This document shows, one piece after another, positions 32,291 to 44,335 of a stretch of 61,986 nucleotides of DNA; position 1 is the first letter of the stretch, and each line of letters starts with the position of its first letter. This DNA is from Gnetum montanum. Taxonomy: Eukaryota > Streptophyta > Gnetopsida > Gnetales > Gnetaceae. The DNA is taken from positions 37,162 to 99,147 of the forward strand of contig MNCI01002118.1 in NCBI GenBank assembly GCA_015680685.1, in the 5' to 3' direction. Under the pieces are notes generated by a model. It was not told the origin of the DNA and made no database searches. It was given only the letters and a program-made list of their open reading frames with translations. Both the position numbers and the translations under genes were made by a program.

Positions 32291-33241
32291 GGACATTCAA
32301 CCATGCCTTTGTGGATGTGAACCAATTAGCAAAAGCTTGTCTTAATCAACATGGTAGACTTCAAGGTGAAGAAACAAAATCTTAACAATCTCTTTTAAAT
32401 TTTTCAAAAATCACCATAACCTTATAAAGCCTGTTCCATGAAATGGCCAAAATGTGCCAACACTTAGGTGATAGTAATAAGCATAAGGGTTGGCCTAAAT
32501 AGGTGGGGTATTATGCTAAATAGTCCTTGATGACTAGTTTAAGTTAGCATCAACCTTATAATTATCCTAATGTTTGATGAGGTAACTAATGCATTAATGA
32601 TAAAATTAATGTAATAAGTAATGTGTTAATGGTAATATTAATAGTTTGATAAATGGTAAAGTTAATTATATTTGATATTAGTTGTAACAATATACTTTTT
32701 TGTGTGGGCCCCATCTTCTAGCTTGTTCTAGGTGGCATCAAGGTAGTTTCCTCTATGGTGAAGGTGTCCTAACCCTTTCTACATATGTTTTATGTAGCTT
32801 GTTGATTATGGGGCTTGGATGGAGTTCCAAGTATCGATGCAAGTGCTAGATTGGAGTGAACTACAAGAACATAGGTGATCAACAATGGTTAGCAGGCAAA
32901 GGATTCAAGCATTATTGCAATTATGAAGTCATATTATGGAACCATAAAATGGCTCATTTGGTTATCTTATGTATCTCTTGTAACTTGTATCTCAAGGATT
33001 TATGCTTATGATATTGGCATAACATTGCATGGAATTTTGTTAAGTGATGTAGTCTTTATGATTTCTTAAGTATACTTATTAGATTATAAGATGTTATGCT
33101 TAGTGATTTAAGGTTATCTAATCAATTAATTTTTAGATTCTAAGTTTCACATATTAAATATATGCATTTCTAAATAATTTAATAATGCCCCTTAAATGAT
33201 TTTATAAATTTTTCTATAATTAATTTCAAAATATGATAATA

Positions 33242-33253
33242 TGATATCAAAGC
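33242..33253 (+). promoter_or_regulatory. tRNA-Met-type primer site of the long-LTR element
   Basis: TGATATCAAAGC, two changes from TGGTATCAGAGC, 13 bases inside the LTR end at 33228. It supports a plus-strand element whose 3' LTR is at 47942-51348. Confidence 0.6.
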
Positions 33254-33430
33254 ATAGCTTTAGATCATTGATCAAAGTTTTGTGTGAGTTTTTATAAGTG
33301 GAATCAAAGGAAGATAATGGGAAAGGAAGATTTTTGAAGAAAATATCATATTTATATGATATGATTATAATTTCCTTAATGCTTCCAACATTATTTTGGA
33401 TCTCCATGATGTAAGGTGCATTTTTATGAG
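33254..33430 (+). other. 5' interior of the long-LTR element
   Basis: AT-rich leader-like sequence, no coding signal. It reaches at least to a T10 run at 33431-33440 that may be the reverse-strand poly(A) tail of the LINE to the right. Confidence 0.4.
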
Positions 33431-35723
33431 TTTTTTTTTTATGCCAAAATTGGTGGGTTTATGGAATAAAAGTTATTTTGCAAGAAAGAATATTTTTGAG
33501 TTATAAGTTATATCTTTTTGGATTAATAGAAATTTTTAAATAAAAGTTAATTTTACAAGGAAATGTATTTTTGGATAATAAGCTACATTTCTGGATTTGT
33601 GATCTTTATGGCATGAGAAAAATATGCTTTTGAAGAAAGAATTTTTTTTATTTTTAAATGGGCTAAGTGTCAAAGCTCAAAAAAATAAATAATATTATTA
33701 AAAAATACAGAGTATATCATATTATCAAAGAGAGACTATAAAGAAAAAGCCTAACTATTTTGGGGATGCTTTTTTGAGTTTTCATTCTTATAACCAATCC
33801 TTAAAAGCCTCCCCTTTGGGAAAGGAAAACAATCAAGCCTTTCCCTTATTCAGAAGCAACCTCACTAGTTTTCACTTCTTACAAAAGTATTTCTTGTAAA
33901 GAGAAGGAGAAAACTCTCTCTATAGAAAAGAGAATACATCAATTAAAGAAAAAGAACAATTAGCAACAAAATTTAGGAGCTTTCCATCCTTGAGCCTCCA
34001 AGAAAAAAATAAATTAATACTGTAGAAAATAAATTAATTATTCAACTTTCATGAGGAGCTTTTTTGCTCGAAGTTGTAGCTAAAAAGTGACATCTTGGAG
34101 AATATGGTATTTGACAATTGAAGAAAGATTACAATTAAGCTTTTGCTATATAAAAATAACTGCACAATAAAGCTTCCAAAAAGAGTAGAGAATAAGTGGT
34201 TAAAGATAATTCCAAATGAAAAGAAATGAAGTAGACAAACTAGGTTGATGACTAATAATGACTTCCTTGATGCTTAGTTGAAAGTTGTTACAAATTCTAG
34301 ATGTTCATTTCCAAGCATGCTAAGCAATAGGACACTCAAGAAAAGCATAAGAAAATGAGTCTTCACTTCTACATAGATGACATTGAGGAGAAACATTATC
34401 CATATGTTTAAGATGAGTGGCAATAACAAGACCTTGATGAATAAGATACTATAAAATTATGAATTTTAGAAAATATAGGAGCTCTTCAAATATCTTTTAC
34501 TTTCCTCATCCAAAAGTGTGGTGATAATTGTATTTTCTAGGGCTTGTTGAATTTCTTATTAATAAAATCATTCTTTGTAATAATCTCATAAGCAAATTTT
34601 GAATTAAAAGGAAAAAAATATTTTTCATCCTTTCAAAAATATCTAAAAAAGCTTGATAAAAATTATTATCAACTTTAAATAAATTTTTAAAATTAGAAAT
34701 TAACTTTTCAAAATTATTTTTACTCTTTTTATTTAAACCCTAGAGCCTTGAAGCTTCATTCCAAGTAATCCATCTATCATGCATGTGCAAACAAGAAACT
34801 CCAGTGATACCAAATCTACTCCAAGTAGTACACAATCTAAATGCATTAGTAGCTCAAGCTCCTTCATTAAAAGGAAGTCGGCATGGGCTAATTTGCTTAA
34901 GCATATTTTCTAAAACTATAATATAATTATAATTACAATATTTACTACGCATGTACTATGTCTTTCAAATTGGTTTAATAATTACAGAACTAGGAATAAA
35001 AATGACCTAAGGAAAAAGAAGAGAATAAAGAAAATTATTAGAAGACCAACTATTATCATTATTATGTTTTTCTTACATGAGTCTACTTTTTAAAAGAAGC
35101 ATTTAAACATCATCTCCATTAATGAACTTTTAAATCCATTTTGCTACAAGAAGAACACCCTCATTATGGTAATTAAAGAGGCTAAGTCCTCCATCTTTTT
35201 TGCTATTAGTGCAAATATCCTAAGTAACTCTAGAAAAAACTTTTCTATGTTGCTTAGGAGACCAAACAAACCAAGAGATAATATGATCAATTATCTCAAA
35301 AGAAGTTTTAAAAGGAACCTAATAAATAGAGTAATAAACATGATTAATTGAAACAATTGCTTCATAACTAAAACTTTGCCAATAAGAGTGAGCTTTTCTT
35401 ATTTTCATTTATCAAGCTTCTTTTCAATTTTATCAACCACATAATTTTAAAAAATAATAAAATTAGACTCAATAGAAAAATTTATTACTAAAATTTTGAA
35501 TACAAGATTTTTTTGAAGATTTTCCAAGGTTTAAGAGTAACCTAATCATCAAAGTTTTCATTACAATAAATAGTATATTTTTACCAATTAATTCGAGGAT
35601 TGGAAAACATGTACTACTCCTCCACTTAATCTAAAAAGGTATTGATATGTTGTAGAGATTTGTTGATCATAAAAAAAGAATCATCTACAAAGTGCATGTT
35701 AAGAAATTATGTACTTTGATCAT
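33431..35723 (-). pseudogene. L1-type LINE, RT C-terminus and zinc domain
   Basis: On the minus strand the catalytic FVDD lies at 35680-35691, 30-40 bases from the insertion site of the Athila-type element. RT C-terminal words follow (PCRLPFNEGA, CTTWSRFGITGVSC-like), then near 34420-34280 HLKHMDNVSPQCHLCRSEDS and ECPIA-HAWK, the zf-RVT domain at the end of plant L1 ORF2. Below 34200 coding signal is lost; a run of ten T at 33431-33440 could be the tail. This is the 3' half of the LINE whose 5' half is 44336-47640. Confidence 0.75.
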
Positions 35724-36284
35724 TGATAAGCGGCGAGGTACCCCTACACACAACCATACGAATCATAAGCATTCACACACAATCCGGTTGAATTCCATAG
35801 ATGGGACTAGTTTTGCATCTATATTGTTATGCCTTGATCGTAGTTCGCTATCTTCCCACTTGGACTAGTGGTAGCTTTGTCATGTATGGTTTAGTCCAAA
35901 GAGAGGCATATGATTAATGTTGTCTAGCCCTATGTTGCTCCTAATGACAATAAGAGATAAATTAATTAAGCTAATAAAAGTGGAAACTAGAACCTAAACT
36001 AGCCTACATGCAATGAGTATCCATTCCTAATCATCTGCACATGCCTTGGACTTTTTATAACTACTACTGGGACTACCAAGTATTTGTCACTGGGCTTACC
36101 AAATGGTACACTGCTAGGTTACCAAGTAATTACACTTAAGTGCTCACGATTAGTCATACTCATTCTGCTTAATGATAAGAATAGTAAATAGCAATAAATG
36201 GAAACATTAATTAAAGAAAAAATAAATAATTAAATAATTAAAAGCAATAATAAATATAAGTGGATGCTACAATGATGAAAGTAA

Positions 36285-36380
36285 TCTTTATCTTTATTTC
36301 TAGTCATGTAACATGTCCAAGTACATCACACTNATTTATCTTTATTTCTAGTCATGTAACATGTCCAAGTACATCACACT
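36285..36380 (+). other. Contig-end duplication around single N
   Basis: The sequence beginning ATCTTTATTTCTAGTCATG and ending ACATCACACT is present directly left and right of the N at 36333, without visible differences. The sister LTR (about 44030-44075) has it once. It looks like two overlapping contig ends that were not merged. Confidence 0.85.
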
Positions 36381-36520
36381 TAAATAAGAATGTCGTACAA
36401 TCACAAACATCACACTATGGGAATGCATTGAGAACAACAAACTTGAAATCAAAAATCTAGAAAAAGTTATCTAAAATCTAACAACAAAAACTACATCCCA
36501 TCTGTGCACCCCAAGTGTTG

Positions 36521-36529
36521 TATTTATAG
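36521..36529 (-). promoter_or_regulatory. TATA box of 3' LTR (D)
   Basis: CTATAAATA on the minus strand, 125 bases into the LTR, preceded by GTGCTAGC as in the sister LTR. Confidence 0.6.
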
Positions 36530-36654
36530 GCTAGCACAAAAAAGACCATATTGAATATTCGACATTGTTTCTTAGGACTTGATATCGTGTATCTAATATT
36601 GAGGCTCTAATATCAAATATCCAATATTAGAGCTGACAAAATAATGACTCATCA

Positions 36655-36666
36655 TACCCCCACAAC
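36655..36666 (-). promoter_or_regulatory. Polypurine tract of element D-E
   Basis: The minus strand reads GTTGTGGGGGTA directly before the LTR start TGATGAG, matching the CATGGGGGTA tract of element B. Confidence 0.75.
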
Positions 36667-36899
36667 TAAATGAAAACTCATCCTTAAGTTAAACAAAGTG
36701 AGGAACAAGTTCTTTACAAAATAGTGGAAGGTTTGGAATTATTGACTAACTCAACAAATAAACAAATTAACTGTTACATTTCACAGTGGTGTTTTACAAA
36801 AATTTGGACATGACATTATAAGACACAAAATTGGTGAAGCTCATGTAGTTCTAGGAGATAGTGGCTCCTCCATCAGTTGCTTCCCTTTGTCACTAGGCT

Positions 36900-39540
36900 T
36901 CTAAAATTGATAGTAGTTGAGTAGCACCTGTAACGTTTCTTCCTCTGTCCATGGGTCATGTACCATCCAAGCTACTAAACCAATGTGTGTTGGTGCTAGT
37001 ACATCCCATGGACATGGTAGCTATGAAAACATTTTGTTAGCCTTCATGTACCACACCACAAACTACCATCATTTCTCTTCAAAGGCCCTAGCCTTTTCTT
37101 TCAACTCATGATAATCTATTAGTCTCCTAGCCAAGTTTGAAGCAACATCTTTCTATCCATGGTAGCAAGCCTTGATCACCTACAGTTCTAAGTTTGTTAC
37201 ATGAAGTTTCTATAAAGCATCCTTTCTGTCCATAAACTCTTTTTCATATAGTGCATAGGTGGTCACTAGGATAGCCTACTCTTAACATGGCAAGGTTGGC
37301 ATATCAAAGGTTAGCCAACACCATGTATTCTTTCAATTCCTCAATCTACAGGTCTTTATTTTTAACTTTCACTTGATGGACGAGTGCATAACTATCCAAG
37401 ATGGATTGCCAATTAAGATTTTGCATTGACATAGACCCAATGTGAACTTTGGCCATCTGGATTTTTTTTCATTGATCTGCTTGTACATGCCTACTTCATC
37501 CTAGAAGTTCTCCTTTAGCTTTTCATGCTTTTTGGCCTCATTCTACCATGTTCTTATTTTGATTATAGACTTTTTTTGAATGGCACAGACTTCCTCCATT
37601 GAAAGGGTTTTGTTTTCTCTTGCCAATCTACTGATATCTTGGGTGAATCTCATTAGTTGTTTTCTTAACTAATGGACATGTTCCTCTAGAAAATTCTTTT
37701 ATTTTTCTATGATGGTCAACCTTGAGTTTTCAGCATCAAGTTGTTTATTTTCTTCTTGGGTGGTAGTCAGTGCCTTCTTATGGGCATAGGATTATGCCTC
37801 AATAGCATAGGCATTCCATACCACCTTCTCTTTTTCTTGGTTAGAAGCTTTGTTCTCTTTAATCAATTTGCTTAGTGACTCTATTTTGAATTGATCTAGT
37901 TGGTCAATTGTAACAAACTAGGCAAGGTCCCATATTTTAGCTCTCATGATGACTAGCTCTTGTTGCAAGCATTGCACTTCTGCTTCTGCATGTTCTACCC
38001 TAGTTTCAACCATGACCAACTTTTCCTTGGTGGTGATGAGGTCTAATTATGCTATAATGACATCGTTGGGGATGTCAAATATGGTGGACATTACTTGTTC
38101 CATCAACAAAAATCAATCTAATACGTCCTCATTGCCTGTAGGAGTCATTGAAGTCCCAACAAGCATTTACGCATCCTTGGTCCTAGTCAAATTGACTGGA
38201 AGCATAACAAGCATAATGAAAGACTCCATAATATGGTCTATTATCATCTATGCTATGCCTACCACATCTTGATGTTGCATGACCACTACTGTAGCACCTT
38301 TTCCTATCTCAAGCATCACCTGAAATGATGTGGCATTACCAAAGATTTGACACAACCACTGGGATTATCCTTTTAATTACAGCAAAACTTGTCCTATTGT
38401 TGGATCTACTAAAATAGTGGGCTACATGGCATTGTTGATGACTATGAAGAGGCTTGACTCTTCTCTGCTCCCCCAACTGATTGTTTTAGCAATTTTTTGC
38501 AAGTGGCTCATTGTAGGCCTATAGTCTTGTGGTATCAGTGGTGGAACTTGTGGCTCATGGTGTTGTTCAAGCTCTTGTTCTACTTCTTTTTCTAGTTCTT
38601 GTTCCTCACCAAGGTCTTTCCTTGGTGTTGTTACTTTAAGCAATTCAGTGAAGGAAGCATTCTAAGCCTTGTTGGGATGTCATTTTTGTATCCTAGGAAT
38701 CCAATGCACTTGCATAGCTTTAAGATCAGGTAAGGAAATGGAAGTGTAGGCTTCCCTACCTTATTTTCGTTAAACTACCTCTAAATTTCTATGCAATATA
38801 ACTAGGGAGGGTTGGCCATGTATTTGCCCATTAGTATGGCACTTCCCTTGGCTGCATACATGGAGATTTTGTTGAGCCCTTTGATGGAGAAGAGGTGATA
38901 TGTCCCTATCTTGAAATAGGTCCTCCCTTCTAGAGTCAATTCATTATATGTCTTATCTTCTTTATTGTAGGACCACTTCAGCCACAGCTTTCTGGTGTCA
39001 AGGTTAAACCTTGTGGATAAATGGGTTAACTTAGCCCCCTCATCTGGCAAATTTAGAGCTTCAATGATTGCTTTAACTGAGAACGAAACACTGACTCTGC
39101 AAATGTTAACAATCGTGCCCTCTTCATTGTTATGCTAGAATTGGTAGGTTTTGCCAAGGTACCATCCACCACTATTTGAAAGGATGGATCACAAAGGTGA
39201 TTCCTAGAGTTGCATTTGAACTACCTCAATAGAAAACACCATAAATGAGCCAAAGTTCATCTTCAAGATGACTGTGGTCAATGTGGATTTTTCTTGAATG
39301 GATTTAAGGTATTCTAGAAACAATGTGAGGCATTGTCCCTACATGGGGGCTTATGGCTCCATAGCCTCTCCTTGGACTGATTATCCTGTAATAAGAGCCT
39401 CTTGATGGATGCTGAATGATTGGGCCTCTTGTTCCTCATGCTCCAAATGCTCACCTTGTTGGCTCCTACCACCTCTTGGGTGTTTAGCTACTCCCTACGA
39501 AGGTCCCTCTTATGCTCTTCTTTTTGGATCCATCTATAAT
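36900..39540 (-). pseudogene. Unrecognised ORF in place of pol (element D-E)
   Basis: Minus-strand frames give one continuous, stop-broken protein of perhaps 800 codons. Reading from 39540: a Glu/Gln-rich start; a globular part from about 39330 to 38800 with VSFSVKAIIEALNLPDEGAK and TYFKIGTYHLFSIKGLNKIS (open for 82 codons at 38802-39050); a Glu/Pro-rich hinge (38640-38540); and a long Leu/Lys/Glu coiled coil (about 38050-37150). I do not recognise the family. The globular part faintly recalls the plant-transposon domain found in some gypsy-type elements. No RT, protease or integrase motif is present. Confidence 0.5.
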
Positions 39541-40840
39541 CAATCAAATATCATATGTTACTAAGGTGTTGTTATTTGTCATTAATGGATTTATACCATA
39601 CTCGTGACCTTAGTTCCATTAAGTTCTTTAGTTCATATGATTTTAGAGTTAGAAAAATTTTTAGAAAAATGCCCAAAATTTTTTTATCTTCTTTATGACC
39701 TTTCATAATTAATTCATTTTTCCTTATGTATGGCTTATTATGATGGTTATGGTCCCTTGGGTGAAGAAATTAAGGTTTCTAGCATTAATACGATTGACTT
39801 TTCATTATAACACTTAAGGTTTTAAACCTTCTTACCCTTATAATATCTTCCAAGCAATAGAAAATCTCAGAAAAGTGGCGTAAGTTTCCCATGCAAGCAT
39901 CCCCCCCCAGGACTAAATTGAACATTCTAGGTTCAAATGAGTTTAAATGGCATGGAAATCAGAGTAGTAGAGAGCAAGATATCGCAAGTAGAAGTTGATT
40001 GCATAGAGCTTTAAGTCATGAGAGAAAATTAGAAAAACTCCCCTAGCTACAAATGAAGAGAATGAATCCTTGTCTATTATTAATGGTTAAGTAATCACCA
40101 ACCCTTCTTTCCAAGATTCAAACCAAGTCTAGACCACACTTTAGTAACAGCGCATTGTTTCATCACTATGACTAACAACCATAAGACTACCATAGTTGCA
40201 CGGAATAACATCACTTGGTGGTTTGTTCAAGGGAGGAGCTGATTTATGGCACATTTTTATTTTTTATAAAAATCTAGGAAGCCACCAACCTTCAAGCATG
40301 AGTACATGTCTTTCTAGTGGAACCCTCAGAATTTAATTCAATGCCTTGTTATGTTACTCTTACTCCCATTTTTCATTAGATCTACAACAATATAATTACA
40401 ACTGAAACAACATGATAGAACATATAGAAGTGACCAAAGAGAAGCTACAAATCTCCTTTATACCACACCCTTCACATTCCCCCTTGGTTCTTCACTCTTC
40501 TGTCCAGGCATAATGATTATAAATTTATTTTTAGTTTGATGATGCAAAAGAATATCATTATGACTAGGATAAGAACCTCTTATTAATGGAATAATTGGAT
40601 GCATGACATGGCCTCACTATCCAAATAATCAATCCCTCATAACTTGATAACATAGAGAAACCCTCACCTCAATGGGCTACATGATCATTTTATTCACAAG
40701 TGAGATTACTTAACAAAGGAAATGAAAACAAAAATTGGAAAAAGTTAAAAAGGATAGGAAAAAATGTATCAAGAAATAAGAAAATGATAAAAAATTGTAA
40801 AACAAAAAGATGAAAAAAAAAACTTATTAATCCTAAAGAT
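39541..40840 (-). other. Non-coding tract of element D-E
   Basis: Lies between gag and the unknown ORF. Near 40750-40860 it is T-rich on the minus strand with TTTTGTTTTACA words, as in the post-pol spacer of element B and in element A. A C10 run sits at 39901-39908. No coding signal seen. Confidence 0.5.
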
Positions 40841-43380
40841 TAGAATGGGGGGTTTTCCCGACAACTAAGCATTTGGCCATGGCAAGAATTAATAAGCAGG
40901 TAGGTAGGATCCATGCATGTATAAAACATTGTTAACCTTTCATTTCCAAGCCACTAGGTGTCTCTTAGTTTAGTGACGGCTAGGTAGACAAGCTGTTGGT
41001 CACACACTTAGTTGTTAAACATATGGTGGATCAAGGTATGAGTTGTGTTAACATTGCGGTTGTCTGGCCCATGATTGCACCCTTGATCATAATACAGTAT
41101 GCATGGATTCCTTTGTCTCCTCACACTACTAGATTCATTGGTTCAATTGGGTGTTGGAGTAATGATGGATAATGGCCCTTGTGTAGCATCAAAAGGCATT
41201 GGTTGTGAAAAAGAAGACGTTGCAATAGATTGGCATTATGCTAGTTTGGATGTTGTGGTAGGTCCATGAGTATTGCATTTCCACCTAAGGACTATCCTAA
41301 AGGAAAGATGTTTCCAAGTTTATGATGGTAACCCACTAGTATTAGCATGTCTATGCACATTTGCAGCACAAGTGACAATCATTTATTGATGTTGTGGTGC
41401 TAAACCTTCCAGGTTTGTCAGTAGTGGTCCATGAGGAGGTGGAGCATGAGGATATCAAGGATAGGATGGATGGTAAGAGATGTGAGGTGGTGATCCATTA
41501 GGAGATGTCATGGGTTGATGATACTTGGAAGAGTGATAATGTTTATTTTAAGTAGAGGATGTAGAACTAGTTGGAGAAACAAGGTGTTAAACATAATATC
41601 GATACTATTTTGGCAGATAGGAAGCATAGGGCTAGTTTGGTGGTGGCCTCTCCCACAATTGTGGGTTTTGCCACTATAGTTAATGATAGTGTTGAGACTA
41701 GTAATAAGTTCCCCTAGGATAGTATGATTGGTTGTGGGATTGGCTTTCATTATCATGTGGAAAAGGAAATCTCTTAGGCATGTGCTTCTGTACAAACTTT
41801 TAATTTAAGGAACCTACCCAATACTTATGTAGATGTAACAAGACCGAGAAATGACCCTTTGGATGGTCATATATATATAGATGTGACATCCATTTTTCCT
41901 TTGTGGTTGAATCTATAGCCTCACTTTCTTCAGCCATTTTTCTTGTTTGTTGAAAACTGTTCCTAGCTATTTTTTGGTACTGCTTCCTTCATTTATAGTG
42001 ATCTCTTGGTTCATTCTATGCTACCTTATTTTCTACCATCTCTACAAGAGTTCTAACATTTTCATATATCCACTCTAACATTCTATTAAAATTTTCTTCA
42101 AGTTTATAAATATATTTCTATATCGACAAGGTTCGTTGTAGGATCACCTTATCAAAAGTAGCCTCTTTCTCCTTACCATAGATATGGACCTTCTTCTTTT
42201 GGAGAGGTGGGTCCTAGTGATATTTCTTAACATTCTCCCATTTTCATATTTCTTCTTCTTCTTTTTCCATGTGCTCAATTAGCTCTTGGATCTAATGGAT
42301 TCGTAGCTTGTATAATTAACCTAGGGCATACACCCCAAGGATCTCCCTTTTTTCATTATGAAGCCAATCTGTGATGTGGAAAAGTTGTCTTTCCTTAGAG
42401 AAACCATGACCTAGGCATCAATTTAGTAGAGAATAATATCTACGGCCATGTCCAAGGGTTCATGTTGTTCTTGCTTCTATCCTTGGATTGATATCCTTAA
42501 GTTGGATACCCTCATATTGGTTTGGTATCTCTCGTTAAAGAGTTCCAGCATTGTGGACCATTGTCAAATTGAATTTTGTGTCAATGATCTATACCACACT
42601 TTAACTCTATCGATCAATGTCCTAGGAAAAAGCTTGAGCTTTTGCCACCCACTTTCAATGTTGTAGAAAGCACAAGCATCATGGAAGGCTTGTAAATGAT
42701 GTTATGGATCCAAATCATAGCCTCTTGAAAATTTAGGAATATAATTCATATCAAGCCTACATAGGCTACTCTCCTTGTAATGCCTACAAGATATCTTAAC
42801 TGCTTCTATGATCTACATTAGGCTCTTAGTGGCCAACAAGGGTTCATCATCATTAGACATGTTGTGATGAAAATTTCTATTTCTATTCGTTTGATTGTAA
42901 CAATGTTGTCTATGTTCATGTTAATGTCTTTGAATTTTACCGTGGGTTCAATTTCTATTTTTATTCCAACCCTTTAGTGGAGCTTTATCTTCATACCTAT
43001 GTTCATCATTGTCAAAACTAGATGTGGAAGGGGGGGAGGAAGATGAGGAACTGGAAGAATTGTCATGGCTTCTATGGTGTTCCCCAAGGTCCCTTGACTT
43101 ATCGTTTCTTGGTTTTGAGGAGGTCTTAGGCCTTGAGGCCTTCCTTAGTCCAAGACTTACTTCAGCTCCTCTAGGGTTTTCTACCTTAGGTGAATGTAGT
43201 CTTTGAGTCTTGTCAAAGTGGTCATGAACATATGAACCCCCTTCATAAGGTTGGTCACTCCAATTTTCTTCAACATATATCTTGTTAGTTCTCTAATGGA
43301 TGTTCTCACCATACAATGCATTATCGCTTCCTTGTGAAAGACACATTATTTTTGGTTTAGGATGTGTGTGATTAAATATT
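40841..43380 (-). pseudogene. Athila-type gag remnant (element D-E)
   Basis: A long Ser/Asp/His-rich N-terminal part (43380-42870; SSSSSSSSPPST near 43040) leads to the gag core at about 42840-42500: FSRGYDLDP-HHLQAFHDAC, WQKLKLFPRTLIDRVKVWY and QWSTMLELFNERYQ. It matches elements A and F in order. A proline-rich, less conserved tail goes on toward 41000. Stops and frameshifts are frequent. It is the only retroelement protein identifiable in this element. Confidence 0.75.
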
Positions 43381-43450
43381 TTCTGAAAGCTACATCATTA
43401 ATGCATTTACAATGATCGTGTATGATATAACTAATCTAGATAACTAGCAC

Positions 43451-43471
43451 CATCCCTAGCAATGGTGATAA
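43451..43471 (-). promoter_or_regulatory. Primer-binding site of element D-E
   Basis: The minus strand reads TATCACCATTGCTAGGGATG just inside the 5' LTR, a decayed form of the tRNA-Asp-like sites at 2341-2361 and 56429-56447. Confidence 0.55.
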
Positions 43472-44330
43472 TGATGAGCAACAAGGTACCCCTATGCCCA
43501 ACCATATGAATCACAAGCATTCATGCACGATCTAATTGAATTCTATGCATGGGACTAGTTGTGCATCTAGATCATTATGCCTCGATCATAGTTCGCTATC
43601 TTTGCACTTCAACTAGTGGCAGCTTTGTCACATATAGTTTAGTCCAAAGTGAGGCATATGATTAATTTTTTCTAGCCCAATGCTCCTCCTAATGACAATA
43701 AAAGATAAATTAATTAAGCTAATAACAATGAAAAGTAAAACCTAAACTAGCCTACGTGTAATCAGTATCTATTCCTAATCACCTGCACACGCCTTGATCT
43801 TCATATAACAATTGTTGGGACTACCAAGCATACCTCACTAGGCTTACCAAATGGTACACTGCTAAGTGATCAAGTAATTACACTTAAGCACTCACAATTA
43901 GTCATACTCATTCCACTTAATTATAGGAATAGTAAATAGCAATAAATGGAAACATTAACTAAAGAAACTAAGAAATAATTAAAAGAAATAATAAATCTAA
44001 GTGGATGCTATAATGATGGAAGTAATCTCGATCTTTATTTCTATTCATGTAACACGTCCATGTACGTCACACTTGAATAAGAATGTCATATAATTACAAA
44101 CATCACATTGCAGGCATGCACTAAGAACAACAGAACTTGAAATCAAAAATCTAGGAAAAGTTATCTAAAATCTAACAAAAACTATGTCCCATCTGTGCAG
44201 CCAAGTGTTATATTTATAGGCTAGCACAGAAGAGATAATATTACATATCCAACATCATTTCTTGGGACCCGATATCGCATATTTGATATTGAGGCTCCGA
44301 TATTGGAGCTAACAAAATCATGACTCATCA
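43472..44330 (-). repeat. 5' LTR of element D-E
   Basis: 859 bp from TGATGAG to CTCATCA, sister of 35724-36654. The minus-strand U3 shows CTCCAATATCGGAGC and GCGATATCGGG; the TATA box CTATAAATA is at 44211-44219. Confidence 0.85.
44211..44219 (-). promoter_or_regulatory. TATA box of 5' LTR (E)
   Basis: CTATAAATA on the minus strand, 111 bases from the LTR start. It would drive the element's full-length transcript. Confidence 0.6.
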
Positions 44331-44335
44331 ATCAT

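Larger units (their letters stand above)
31204..32462. mobile_element. Insertion bounded by TGTTGG/CCAACA, TSD CTTAG
   Basis: CTTAG at 31199-31203 and 32463-32467 flank a block that starts TGTTGGTGACC and ends GTGCCAACA. The host LTR continues smoothly on both sides when compared with 50470-50620. TG...CA ends plus a 5-bp duplication are typical of LTR retroelements. The left 200 bases are strikingly GC- and CpG-rich compared with the rest of the window. A gap of 436 N hides the middle. The right part holds a UTP14-like exon on the minus strand. No retroelement protein is visible, so the class stays open. Confidence 0.7.
30505..33228 (+). repeat. 5' LTR of long-LTR gypsy element, truncated and interrupted
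   Basis: The stretches 30505-31203 and 32463-33228 align with about 49785-50490 and 50600-51348 of the LTR on the right. Its left edge lies about 20 bases downstream of the TATA box position (49762-49770) of the full copy, so U3 is missing. The end CA at 33228 is followed by a tRNA-Met-type primer site. A 1.26-kb insertion (31204-32462) splits it. Truncation by the adjoining viral integration is the simplest explanation. Confidence 0.7.
35724..36654 (-). repeat. 3' LTR of element D-E
   Basis: Starts TGATAAGCGGCGAGGTACC on the plus strand and ends CTCATCA. The minus-strand U3 has inverted words CTAATATTGGATATTTGATA and GATATCAAGTCC before the TATA box (36521-36529). A 47-bp stretch is doubled around the N at 36333, so true length is about 883 bp. 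Confidence 0.85.
35724..44330 (-). mobile_element. Non-autonomous Athila-type element (D-E), complete, TSD ATCAT
   Basis: ATCAT at 35719-35723 and at 44331-44335 flanks two LTRs (35724-36654 and 43472-44330) and an interior with primer site, gag, a non-coding tract and an unrecognised ORF, closed by a polypurine tract. No protease, RT or integrase is seen. Roughly 22 of the first 110 LTR positions differ between the two LTRs, mostly transitions, so the insertion is old. It splits an L1-type LINE. Shared termini, primer site and gag with elements B and F suggest it was mobilised by them. Confidence 0.85.

Noticed and set aside
31204-32462. Insertion as a CACTA, hAT or Mutator-type DNA transposon
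   Set aside because: The ends are TG...CA with a 5-bp duplication and no long terminal inverted repeat; this fits LTR-type elements better, though the class is unproven.
38802-39050. 82-codon minus-strand ORF as an independent small host gene
   Set aside because: It continues in neighbouring frames into a larger degenerate ORF inside an LTR-bounded element.
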